Source: Phytomonospora sp040655735
GTDB lineage: Bacteria; Actinomycetota; Actinomycetes; Mycobacteriales; Micromonosporaceae
Reading direction: 5' to 3'
Length of the DNA: 64,000 bases
NCBI RefSeq assembly: GCF_040655735.1
Contig: NZ_JBFAKK010000002.1
Location: 682,001 to 746,000, forward strand
Each line of letters starts with the position of its first letter. The stretch's first letter is position 1. The notes under the pieces were generated by a model, which searched no databases, was not told where the DNA came from, and saw only the letters and a program-made list of their open reading frames with translations. Both the position numbers and the translations under genes were made by a program. Below are positions 55,430 through 63,311 of the stretch, one piece after another.

Positions 55430-56953
55430 TTGAGCGAATGGGTGCTTCCCGATGAGGTACTCGCCAACGCGCCGTCCCGCACTCCTCGGCCGCACGAACT
55501 GGCCGACCTGGAGCTGCTGCTCGCGGGCGCGTACGAGCCGCTGACCGGATTCCTGTCGGCAGCCGACGTGGCCTCCGTGGTCGCGCGCGGCGAACTCGCC
55601 GACGGGAGACCGTGGCCGGTCCCGGTGACGCTGGACGTCCCCGACGGCCTCGCCGAACGCCTCGACCCGGCCGCGCCGCGAGAACGCGTCCTGGTCCTCA
55701 CCGACCCCGAGGGCGCGCCCGTCGCCGCCGTCGAGGTCCTGGAGATCACCCCGAGCGGTCCCGGCATGTCGCGCCTGTCCGGCCCGGTCCGGCGCATCGC
55801 CGAACCCGAGCACGGGCCCTTCCGCCGCCTGCGCGCCAACCCCGCGACGGTGCGCGCCGGCCTGCCGAGCGGGCGCGTCCTCGGCGTCATCGCCGACCGC
55901 CCCCTGCACCGGCCGCAGCTCGCGCAGATCGCGCACGCCGCGAAGGCCCTCTCGGCGCACGTCCTGCTGATCATTCCCATCGCCACGCCCGGCCCCGACG
56001 GCCTGCCGCCCGAGGCGCTGGTGCGCGCGGTTCTCGCCGCCCGCGACCGGCTTCCCCGCGACTGCACGGTCATCGCCGTGCCGCTGGCGCCGCGCGGCGA
56101 CGAGATCCGCGACGGCCTGCTCAGCGCCAAGGTCGCCGCCTCCTACGGCGTGACGCACCTGATGTCGAGCGGGCACACCCTGTCCGGCGGCGGGCTGCGC
56201 GTCATCGTCCCCCGCGAGCTCGGCTACGACATCCGCGACGGCCAGTGGCGTCCACTCGACGACATCCCGCCGCGCTTCCGGCGGCCCCGCAAGTCGCCCG
56301 CCGAGATCAGCGAGCTCCTCGACCGCGGTCACGGCCTCCCCGACTGGCACACGCCCCCGGCGGTCGCCGCGGAGCTGAGCCGTTCGCGCCCGCCCCGCCG
56401 GGAGCGCGGCCTGGTCGTGTTCTGCACGGGCTACTCCGGCTCGGGCAAGTCGACGATCGCGCGCGGCCTCTACGACGACCTCGCCGAAGGCGGACAGCGG
56501 ACCGTCTCGCTGCTCGACGGCGACGTCGTGCGCAGGCTGCTGTCGGCCGGGCTCGGCTTCTCCGCAGAGGACCGCGACCTCAACATCCGCCGCATCGGCT
56601 ACGTCGCCGCCGAGATCGGCCGCCACCACGGCGTGGCGATCTGCTGCCCGATCGCGCCCTACCAGGCCTCGCGCGACGCCGCCCGCGAAGCGGCCCGGGA
56701 AGCCGGCGCCGACTTCGTCCTCGTGCACGTCGCCACGCCGCTGGAGGTGTGCGAGGCCCGCGACCGCAAGGGCCTCTACGCCAAGGCGCGCGCGGGGGTC
56801 ATCGGCTCCTTCACCGGGATCAGCGACCCCTACGAGGTGCCCACCGACGCCGAGCTGACCATCGACACCACCGACATCACCGTCGGCGAGGCCGTCGAGC
56901 AGGTCATCGCCTACCTGACCGAAGAGGGGTGGCTCGACCGGCAGGGCTGGTGA
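55430..56953 (+). CDS. cysC: APS kinase fused to a degenerate ATP-sulfurylase-like domain
   Basis: 507 residues from TTG 55430. The C-terminal domain (about 325-507) is a canonical adenylylsulfate kinase: P-loop GYSGSGKST, LLDGDVVRRLLSAGLGFSAEDRDLNIRRIGYVA, CPIAPYQASRDAAR, and RDRKGLYAKARAG with FTGISDPYE. It phosphorylates APS to PAPS. Residues 1-320 resemble a PUA plus ATP-sulfurylase arrangement, but the catalytic signatures are lost: the QTRNP-x-H-x-x-H region reads ADRPLHRPQLAQ, and the usual second motif is absent. So it probably binds or regulates rather than makes APS. PAPS would feed the sulfotransferase at 63312. Confidence 0.88.
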   Translation: MSEWVLPDEVLANAPSRTPRPHELADLELLLAGAYEPLTGFLSAADVASVVARGELADGRPWPVPVTLDVPDGLAERLDPAAPRERVLVLTDPEGAPVAAVEVLEITPSGPGMSRLSGPVRRIAEPEHGPFRRLRANPATVRAGLPSGRVLGVIADRPLHRPQLAQIAHAAKALSAHVLLIIPIATPGPDGLPPEALVRAVLAARDRLPRDCTVIAVPLAPRGDEIRDGLLSAKVAASYGVTHLMSSGHTLSGGGLRVIVPRELGYDIRDGQWRPLDDIPPRFRRPRKSPAEISELLDRGHGLPDWHTPPAVAAELSRSRPPRRERGLVVFCTGYSGSGKSTIARGLYDDLAEGGQRTVSLLDGDVVRRLLSAGLGFSAEDRDLNIRRIGYVAAEIGRHHGVAICCPIAPYQASRDAAREAAREAGADFVLVHVATPLEVCEARDRKGLYAKARAGVIGSFTGISDPYEVPTDAELTIDTTDITVGEAVEQVIAYLTEEGWLDRQGW

Positions 56954-56956
56954 CGG

Positions 56957-58597
56957 TCAGGGGATCCGCACCTGGAAGTGCCGGGACAGGCCCAGCTCCC
57001 GGTATGCCGTCAGCGCCAACGGGTCCTTGTCGATACGCGAGTCCTTGCCGCGGTCGTTGGGCGTCTCGAAGTACACCAGTGCCTTCAGCCGCGGGAAGTG
57101 CGCCAGCTGCGCCAGAGCCTGCCTGAGGAACGTCGCCTGGTGCCCGGGGTTCTTGTTCGAGCGCCAGATGCCCCACTCGGCGAGCATGAGCGGCTTGTCG
57201 GGGAAGCTCTGCGCCGCCCACCGGTAGTAGCCCGGCCAGGCGCCGTCGTCGTCGGCGCGGTCGACCATCTCGGCGAAGTCCCCGAAGCCGTAGCCCTTGT
57301 CGGAGTAGGCGTAGGCGTCCCACGAGACCCAGTCGACGACGTCGTCACCGGGGTAGAGGTCGCGGTGCCACGGCTTGGTCGACCAGCCCAGGTAGGCCAT
57401 GTAGACCATGACCGTCACCAGGTTCGACACGCCCTTGCCCCGCAGGTACTCGATGACGTAGCGGTACATGGCGGCGTAGTCGGCGGCGGTGCGGCCCGAG
57501 CCCTTCCGTGCGTCGACGTCGTTCTCCGGCTCATGGTGCACGGTGAAGAAGAAGGGCTCGTTGAAGGTCGACTTGATGTGCGCGGCGAGCCGGTCCAGGT
57601 AGGCGTCGATGTCCTTGTCGCCGGCGGCGATCTCGGCCCAGGTCGCGTTGCGCGGCTTCCAGTTGAGGAACAGCAGCCGGGGACGGTCGGGATTGCGCGC
57701 GATCTCCAGCTCCTCCTCGGTGGGGAACAGCTGGTCGCCGCGATGGTAGGCGTGGAAGATGTCCTGCGGGCGGCCCGTGCGCCGCTCCCAGCGCTCGATG
57801 GCGTCGATGCGCGGCTCGCTCGTGCGCGAACCGGGCGCGACCCCCCACAGCGCGCCGCAGGTCGGCACGAGCTTCACACCGATCTCGCACGGCCCGGACT
57901 GGCCGGCGCCGTCCTCCGGCCGCGTGCTCTGCGAGGCGGACGGTCCCGACAGCGACAGTGACGGGCTCGGCGTCACCGGGACCCGGAAGTTCAGGCGCGG
58001 GGCGGTGCCGCCCTCGCGCGAATGGAGACGCGTCAGCAGGTCCTCGTCGGGCGAGGTCACCGCGAAGGCGTACACGCCGACACCGGTCACCACCTTGCTC
58101 ACGTCGAACACGACCCGGCTCCCGCTGCTGCTCGACGCGTCGAACGCGCGCCCGAACGGGGGAACCTCCGCCGCCGACATCGTCGCCTCGTCCCAGCGGC
58201 CGTCCACTCCGATGACCTCCAGGAGCTGCCCGGGGTCACTCTCCACGATGGAGAACTCCAGCTTGGCGTCGCGCACGGGCGCCTCGGTCACCGTGAACCG
58301 CACATAGGCGCTGGCCACCCCGACCTCGGAGGAACCACCGACCAGCAGCTCCGGCGAGCCGCCGCCCGTCGCCTCCGGTTCCGCGGAACGGACATAGGTG
58401 TCGGCCTCGGCGTCGACGCCCGTCGCGGTGAACTCCGCGGCCGGCTGCGGCCCGCCGGCGCGGCCGAACCCGACGACATAGCCCAGGCCGAAACCGGTCG
58501 CGGCGACCGGCACGATCACCGCGAAGGTGAGGCGTCTGCGGGACCGCCGATTCTGCAGCCCGAACGTGTCGGTGAGCATCCGGCGCCAGTCCTTCAT
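56957..58597 (-). CDS. Membrane-anchored/secreted glycoside hydrolase with N-terminal DNRLRE-like domain
   Basis: 546 residues from ATG 58597 (MKDWRRML). A basic N-terminus and one signal-anchor helix (RLTFAVIVPVAATGFGLGYVVGF) are followed by a DNRLRE-type beta-sandwich (about 60-210: DAEADTYVRSAEPEATGG…, AYVRFTV…). A Ser/Pro linker leads to a TIM-barrel hydrolase domain. Candidate acid/base and nucleophile glutamates are in FFTVHHEPEND and LMLAEWGIW, as in the GH26 or related clan A enzymes. It probably trims a polysaccharide outside the cell. It is divergent from the Wzz-like gene and shares its promoter region, which ties it to the polysaccharide locus. Confidence 0.82.
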   Translation of the reverse strand: MKDWRRMLTDTFGLQNRRSRRRLTFAVIVPVAATGFGLGYVVGFGRAGGPQPAAEFTATGVDAEADTYVRSAEPEATGGGSPELLVGGSSEVGVASAYVRFTVTEAPVRDAKLEFSIVESDPGQLLEVIGVDGRWDEATMSAAEVPPFGRAFDASSSSGSRVVFDVSKVVTGVGVYAFAVTSPDEDLLTRLHSREGGTAPRLNFRVPVTPSPSLSLSGPSASQSTRPEDGAGQSGPCEIGVKLVPTCGALWGVAPGSRTSEPRIDAIERWERRTGRPQDIFHAYHRGDQLFPTEEELEIARNPDRPRLLFLNWKPRNATWAEIAAGDKDIDAYLDRLAAHIKSTFNEPFFFTVHHEPENDVDARKGSGRTAADYAAMYRYVIEYLRGKGVSNLVTVMVYMAYLGWSTKPWHRDLYPGDDVVDWVSWDAYAYSDKGYGFGDFAEMVDRADDDGAWPGYYRWAAQSFPDKPLMLAEWGIWRSNKNPGHQATFLRQALAQLAHFPRLKALVYFETPNDRGKDSRIDKDPLALTAYRELGLSRHFQVRIP

Positions 58598-58793
58598 GCT
58601 GCCCCCCATCGGCCAGGGTGATGCTCCGGCCGCCTCGCGTCATACGCCGGGTCGAATGATTGGTGTTCGACCCTTTTTGTGAACACCCACCGTATCCGAC
58701 ACTTCCCATCTTCGTCACCTAGGCCGTATCCGACGCGGCACGTTTTCGTTGACCCTCATTGGACGATTGACGGCGGAGGGGGCGGACCGCTCG
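58598..58793. promoter_or_regulatory. Divergent promoter region with U-tract hairpin and direct repeats
   Basis: GGGTCGAA (58649-58656) and TTCGACCC (58666-58673) form an 8-bp stem followed by TTTTT (58674-58678), an intrinsic-terminator shape on the rightward strand about 115 bases before the Wzz-like start. The 11-mer CCGTATCCGAC occurs twice (58690-58700 and 58724-58734), 34 bp apart. It may be an attenuated leader plus activator sites. Confidence 0.55.
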
Positions 58794-60554
58794 ATGGCCA
58801 TGGACGCTAGGGGCACCACATCGACCTATCACTTGGGCGACATGCTCGTGGCGATGAGGCGCGGACGCTGGCTGCTTCTCGCACTACTCACCACCGGACT
58901 GCTCGCGGGAGCGGCCGTGGCCTTCGCATCCCCGAAGGTCTACGAATCACGCGCCCAAGTGCTCGTGCGGCCGACGGGCGTCGACGCGGTCAACGTCGAA
59001 GGAGGGCGCACCAAGTCCGAACTCAACCTCGACACCGAGGCGCAGCTCGTGCGGTCCACCGAGGTCGCCGCGCTCGCCCGCGACCTGCTCGGCGCGAGCG
59101 GTGACCCGGGACGACTGTCCTCAAGGGTCACCGTCGAGGTCCCGGCGAACACCTCCGTGCTGACCATCGGTTTCGCCGGCGACACCGCCGCCCAGGCCCG
59201 CGACGGCGCGGCCGCGTTCGCCACGGCCTACCTCTCCCACCGTGAGGACAGCGCGCGCGAGGTCATCGAGACCGAGGCCGCCACCGTCGACGCCGGCCTC
59301 GAAGACCTGCGCGGACAGCTCACCGAGGTCTCCGCCCAGCTCGCCGGGGCGGACCCGCGCGACCCGCAGAAGCCCGTCCTGACGACCAACCGCGACCTCC
59401 TCCAGACCCAGATCGAGGACCTGGCCTCGCGCCGCTCCGACCTCGACAACCGCCTGTCCACACTGGCCGGCGGCCGGGTCATCAGCGAGGCCGCGCTGCC
59501 CGAGGCGCCCAGCAGCCCCATCGTCTGGCTCGACCTCGCCGGCGGTGGCACCGCCGGGCTCCTGCTCGGCTTCGGCGCCGTCGTCGCCCGCGAGCGCTTC
59601 TCCCGGCGCGTCCGGCGCGCCGCCGACCTGCCCGAACGCTGCGGCGTCCCGCTCCTCGGGGAGCTGCCGGCCTCGGTCGCGCCGCGCTTCGCCGACGTCT
59701 ACGGCGCCTACGGCCCGCCCGGGAAACTCTTCGGGCGCCTGCGCAACGAACTCACCGCCGCGCTGCCCGGCAACGGCCGGGTCCTGCTCGTCGTGTCGAT
59801 CGACCCGGGCCCGGCGGCCACGGTCGTGGCGGCCAACCTGGCGGCGGCCTTCGCGCGCGCCGACCGGCCGACGGCCGTCGTCGCCGCGCACGCCTCGCCG
59901 TTCCTGGCGCTGCCCGACCTGCTCGGCACGCCCTCGGTGCCCGGCCTCGCCGAGGTCATCACCGGCCGCGCAGACCTCGACGAGGTCGCCAACCGCGCCG
60001 CGCGCCACCCGCACCTGACCGTCATCGGCGCCGGCAGCGCCGCCCGCGCCTCGGGCTGGCCGACGGGCACGATGCGCCAGCTCGTCGGCGCGCTGTCGCA
60101 GTCGGCGGAACTCGTGGTCGTGGAGTCCCCGCCCGCCGCGGGCGGCGACGACGCCCAGCGCCTGGCGGGTTCGGCCGACGCCGTCCTGCTCGTCGTGGAG
60201 TCCGAGCGCACCCGGCTGGGCGCGGTCATCGACTTCGCCGAGCAGCTCCGCCGCGTGAACACGCCCCTGCTCGGCGCCGTCGTGCTGCCGCGCGTGCGTC
60301 CCCCGGCGGTGGCTCCCGTCGAGGTCCCGACCGTCCAGGCGTCCCGCAAGGCGATCGCGAAGGCGCCCGCCGCGTCGGCCCCCGAGCTGCGCTTCGACGG
60401 CGGGAAACCCGTCGAGGGCGCCACCGAGATCCTGCCCGTGGTGCCCGGCGGCACGCCCGTCCCGGCGCGGTCCGACAGCGCCGCCGAGAAGAAGCCCGGC
60501 CCCCGGCCGCGCCGCTCGCCCAGCGCGGACGGACGGCCATGCCAGCGGGGATAG
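58794..60554 (+). CDS. Wzz-type polysaccharide co-polymerase with P-loop-deficient kinase-like domain
   Basis: 586 residues from ATG 58794 (a TTG at 58749 would add 15). Two membrane helices frame an extracytoplasmic coiled-coil domain: RGRWLLLALLTTGLLAGAAVAFA near the start and SSPIVWLDLAGGGTAGLLLGFGAVV after about residue 235. The Wzz signature is YESRAQVLVRPT. The C-terminal domain has the fold of a bacterial tyrosine kinase but lacks its motifs: Walker A reads SIDPGPAATVVAANLA without the Lys/Ser-Thr, Walker A' reads VVAAHAS, and there is no Tyr cluster at the tail. Thus it is chain-length control without kinase activity, by inference. It overlaps the ligase gene by 16 bases. Confidence 0.85.
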   Translation: MAMDARGTTSTYHLGDMLVAMRRGRWLLLALLTTGLLAGAAVAFASPKVYESRAQVLVRPTGVDAVNVEGGRTKSELNLDTEAQLVRSTEVAALARDLLGASGDPGRLSSRVTVEVPANTSVLTIGFAGDTAAQARDGAAAFATAYLSHREDSAREVIETEAATVDAGLEDLRGQLTEVSAQLAGADPRDPQKPVLTTNRDLLQTQIEDLASRRSDLDNRLSTLAGGRVISEAALPEAPSSPIVWLDLAGGGTAGLLLGFGAVVARERFSRRVRRAADLPERCGVPLLGELPASVAPRFADVYGAYGPPGKLFGRLRNELTAALPGNGRVLLVVSIDPGPAATVVAANLAAAFARADRPTAVVAAHASPFLALPDLLGTPSVPGLAEVITGRADLDEVANRAARHPHLTVIGAGSAARASGWPTGTMRQLVGALSQSAELVVVESPPAAGGDDAQRLAGSADAVLLVVESERTRLGAVIDFAEQLRRVNTPLLGAVVLPRVRPPAVAPVEVPTVQASRKAIAKAPAASAPELRFDGGKPVEGATEILPVVPGGTPVPARSDSAAEKKPGPRPRRSPSADGRPCQRG

Positions 60555-61999
60555 GCGCCGGAACGGTCGCGCGGCCCGGGGTGGCCGGCGCGAGGGCGCT
60601 CACCGACCCCGGCCGTGCGCTCACCGTGCCCAAGTCGGCCCGGCTGCTGAGCCTGCCGACCGCGTGGCCGCTCACCGGCATGCTCGTGCTCTATCCCCTG
60701 TGGTGGGCGCTGGGTCTCGGCACACTGATCTTCTTCATCATGGCCGTGCCCATGGCGGTCTGGCTCGTCCGGCGCGGCCGGGCCAACGCCGCCGCGGCCT
60801 CGCCCGGCCTGCGCCGGCCGTCCTTCACCGCCGGCATCGCCCTCCCCCCGGCCTTCGGCCTGTGGCTGGCGTTCTGCGCGGTCGTCGTGATCAGCCTGCT
60901 CGCCCTCGAACTCGACCCGGCCGGGACCATCCCCGGCGGTCTCGTCGGCCGGCTGCCCGGCGCGATGTTCAAGGTCGCCGGGTACGCCGCGGTCACCATC
61001 TGCCTGCTCTACGCGGGAAACCTCACCGAACGCGAACTCTCGCGCCGACGCCTGGCGAAGATGCTCGCCTGGCTGTTCGCGGTCACCGTCGCCGGCGGAC
61101 TGCTCGGCATCCTCGCCGGGCACTTCGAGTTCACCTCGCCCCTGGAGATGCTGCTCCCGCCGAAGGTCGCCAAGGACGGCTTCGTCAAGTCCCTCGTGCA
61201 TCCCTCGGCCGCGCAGGTCATGGACTTCCTCGGCTACGAGACCCCCCGCCCGGCCGCGCCCTGGGGCTACACCAACACCTGGGGCAACAACCTCGGCATC
61301 CTCGCGCCCTTCGCGATCGTCGCCGCGTGGGCCTGGCCGACCGGCCGCATGGTCCGCCTCGGCGCCGCCGCGCTCCTGCTCGTCGCGCTCGTCCCGGCGA
61401 TCTACTCCATGAACCGCGGCCTGTGGCTCAACCTCGGCGTCGCCGGCGCCTTCGTCGCCGTGCGCCTCCTGCTCGCCGGCCGCCTGTGGATCCTCGGCGC
61501 CGGAGCCGCGCTGCTGCTCACCGGCGGGATACTCCTCGCCGCGACTCCTCTCGGCGGCGTCGTCCAGCAGCGTCTCGACAACGGCCACTCCGACGACGGC
61601 CGCGGGTACTCCACCGAGCAGGCCGTCGAAGGCGTCAGCGGGTCACCGGTCATCGGATACGGGTCGACCCGCAAGACGATCGGTTCGGGCGCCTCCATCG
61701 CCGTCGGGGCCACCGAGGAGTGCCCCCGCTGCGGCGGGCGCGTCATCGGCGGCAACGGCCAGCTCTGGCAGGCGCTCTACGCGCACGGCATCGCCGGCGC
61801 GGTCTGCTACGTCGGATTCTTCCTCGTCGTTCTGTGGCGCTTCCGCCACGACCGCAGCCCGCTCGGGCTGGCCGCGTCGACGGCAATGCTGCTGTCGCTG
61901 ACCTCGATGTTCTATTACAACGCCCTGGTCACGCCGCTGGCGCTGACCATGCTGGCGTACGCCCTGCTGTGGCGCAACAAGCGGGAGACCCATTCATGA
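60539..61999 (+). CDS. O-antigen ligase / polymerase-like membrane protein
   Basis: 486 residues from ATG 60539. Ten or more membrane helices (for example GMLVLYPLWWALGLGTLIFFIMAVPMAVWLV, FGLWLAFCAVVVISLLALEL, LLLVALVPAIYSMNRGLWLNLGVAGAFVAVRLL). A large loop follows, with SMNRGLWLN and the late GSPVIGYGSTRK; such loops are typical of the O-antigen ligase/Wzy superfamily (WaaL/Wzy). A CPRCGGR motif within a loop (around residue 398) is odd for the family. It would polymerise or ligate sugar repeats at the outer membrane face. It overlaps both neighbours, indicating one operon. Confidence 0.85.
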   Translation: MPAGIGAGTVARPGVAGARALTDPGRALTVPKSARLLSLPTAWPLTGMLVLYPLWWALGLGTLIFFIMAVPMAVWLVRRGRANAAAASPGLRRPSFTAGIALPPAFGLWLAFCAVVVISLLALELDPAGTIPGGLVGRLPGAMFKVAGYAAVTICLLYAGNLTERELSRRRLAKMLAWLFAVTVAGGLLGILAGHFEFTSPLEMLLPPKVAKDGFVKSLVHPSAAQVMDFLGYETPRPAAPWGYTNTWGNNLGILAPFAIVAAWAWPTGRMVRLGAAALLLVALVPAIYSMNRGLWLNLGVAGAFVAVRLLLAGRLWILGAGAALLLTGGILLAATPLGGVVQQRLDNGHSDDGRGYSTEQAVEGVSGSPVIGYGSTRKTIGSGASIAVGATEECPRCGGRVIGGNGQLWQALYAHGIAGAVCYVGFFLVVLWRFRHDRSPLGLAASTAMLLSLTSMFYYNALVTPLALTMLAYALLWRNKRETHS

Positions 62000-63276
62000 G
62001 CAACGACACGGCAACGGCCCGGCGGGCCCAGTACGTCAACGAGGTCCTGCCGATCCTCTACCCGCAACCCTGGCAGCGCGGCGGCGACCCGGCCGAACCC
62101 GGCGCGGTCCGCATGATCGCGGTGCCCAACATCCGCCATCCGCGCCTGCTCGTCCCGGCGAACTCACCGAAGGTCGCCGCCGCCGCGCTCGCACGCTACG
62201 CGCGACCGCCGTCGCGGCTGGCGCGGCTCAAGCGCGACGCGGCGGTGCTGGCGCTGCGCACCGGCATGTCGCGGCTGCTGCTGCGCGACCGGATCACCGT
62301 CACCTCGCCCGACCCGGAGGCCGACAGCCTCGCCGGTTTCCTGTCGGGAGTGCTCGACACGTCCCTGCACATCTCCGTCCACATCGGACCCGCGCGGGCC
62401 AACCGCAAACCGGTCGTGCAGCTGCTCACCGAGTACGGGCAGACCGTCGCCTTCGCCAAGATCGGCGTGAACGCGCTGACCCAGCGGCTCGTCGCCGACG
62501 AGACCGAGGCCCTCCAGCGCCTGGCGAAGTCGGAGCTGTCGACGGTCACGGTCCCCGGCATCCGCCACGCCGGACTGTGGCGCGAGCACATGGTCCTCGT
62601 CCAGCAGGCGCTGCCCATCTGGAACGACCGCGTCGCCGTCACGCCCGGCCGCCTCGCCGAGGCCATGCGCGAGATCGCCACCGTCGAGGGCATCCACAAC
62701 CGCCGCCTTGAGGAGTCCGACTACGCCGCGACGCTCCGCGAGCGCCTCGACGCCCTCGACGACACCGCCGACGCCCGCGAACTGCGCGCCGCCGCCGTCG
62801 AACTGCTCGACGCCGCGGCCGCCGAGCGCCTCAGCTTCGGCGCCTGGCACGGCGACTGGACACCGTGGAACATGGCGATGCTCGCCGAGACCGTCCTGGT
62901 CTGGGACTGGGAGCGCTTCTGCCTCGACGCGCCCCTCGGCTTCGACGCCCTGCACTACCGCCTCCAGCACGACATCGTCATCGCGCGCCGGGACCCCGCG
63001 GCCGCCGTCGACCACTGCGTCAACAAGGCCGAGTCCCTCCTCGCGCCCTTCTTCCCCGCCCACCCGGCTCCAGCCCCTCCCCGGCTCGCCCGGCTGACCG
63101 CGCTGCTCTACCTCATCGACCTGGCGACCCGGTATCTCACCGACCGTCAGGCGGAGGCCGGAGCGAGGCTCGGCGCGCTGGGCACCTGGCTGCTCCCGGT
63201 GCTCGTGCGCCGCGTGTCGGCCTTCGCCACGTCCGTCGTCGCAGACGGCGGATCGACCAGCCCAGAAGGGAACTAG
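61996..63276 (+). CDS. APH-fold phosphotransferase (aminoglycoside phosphotransferase-like)
   Basis: 426 residues from ATG 61996 (ATGA overlap with the ligase gene). The C-terminal kinase lobe has LSFGAWHGDWTPWNMAM (HGD-x-x-x-x-N catalytic loop) and VLVWDWERFC (DWE metal-binding motif). The N-terminal lobe has a strand-loop region (YGQTVAFAKIGVNALTQRLVADETEALQRL) with the likely ATP-binding Lys. Members of this fold phosphorylate small molecules or sugars. In a polysaccharide operon it may add phosphate to a glycan or lipid carrier. Not an antibiotic-resistance gene by context. Confidence 0.8.
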   Translation: MSNDTATARRAQYVNEVLPILYPQPWQRGGDPAEPGAVRMIAVPNIRHPRLLVPANSPKVAAAALARYARPPSRLARLKRDAAVLALRTGMSRLLLRDRITVTSPDPEADSLAGFLSGVLDTSLHISVHIGPARANRKPVVQLLTEYGQTVAFAKIGVNALTQRLVADETEALQRLAKSELSTVTVPGIRHAGLWREHMVLVQQALPIWNDRVAVTPGRLAEAMREIATVEGIHNRRLEESDYAATLRERLDALDDTADARELRAAAVELLDAAAAERLSFGAWHGDWTPWNMAMLAETVLVWDWERFCLDAPLGFDALHYRLQHDIVIARRDPAAAVDHCVNKAESLLAPFFPAHPAPAPPRLARLTALLYLIDLATRYLTDRQAEAGARLGALGTWLLPVLVRRVSAFATSVVADGGSTSPEGN

Positions 63277-63311
63277 CCGATGCTCATCGACGCCGAGGGG
63301 AGCCGCCGACC

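Noticed and set aside
61996..63276. Aminoglycoside resistance kinase
   Set aside because: The fold motifs are shared with many phosphotransferases; the operon context is polysaccharide synthesis.
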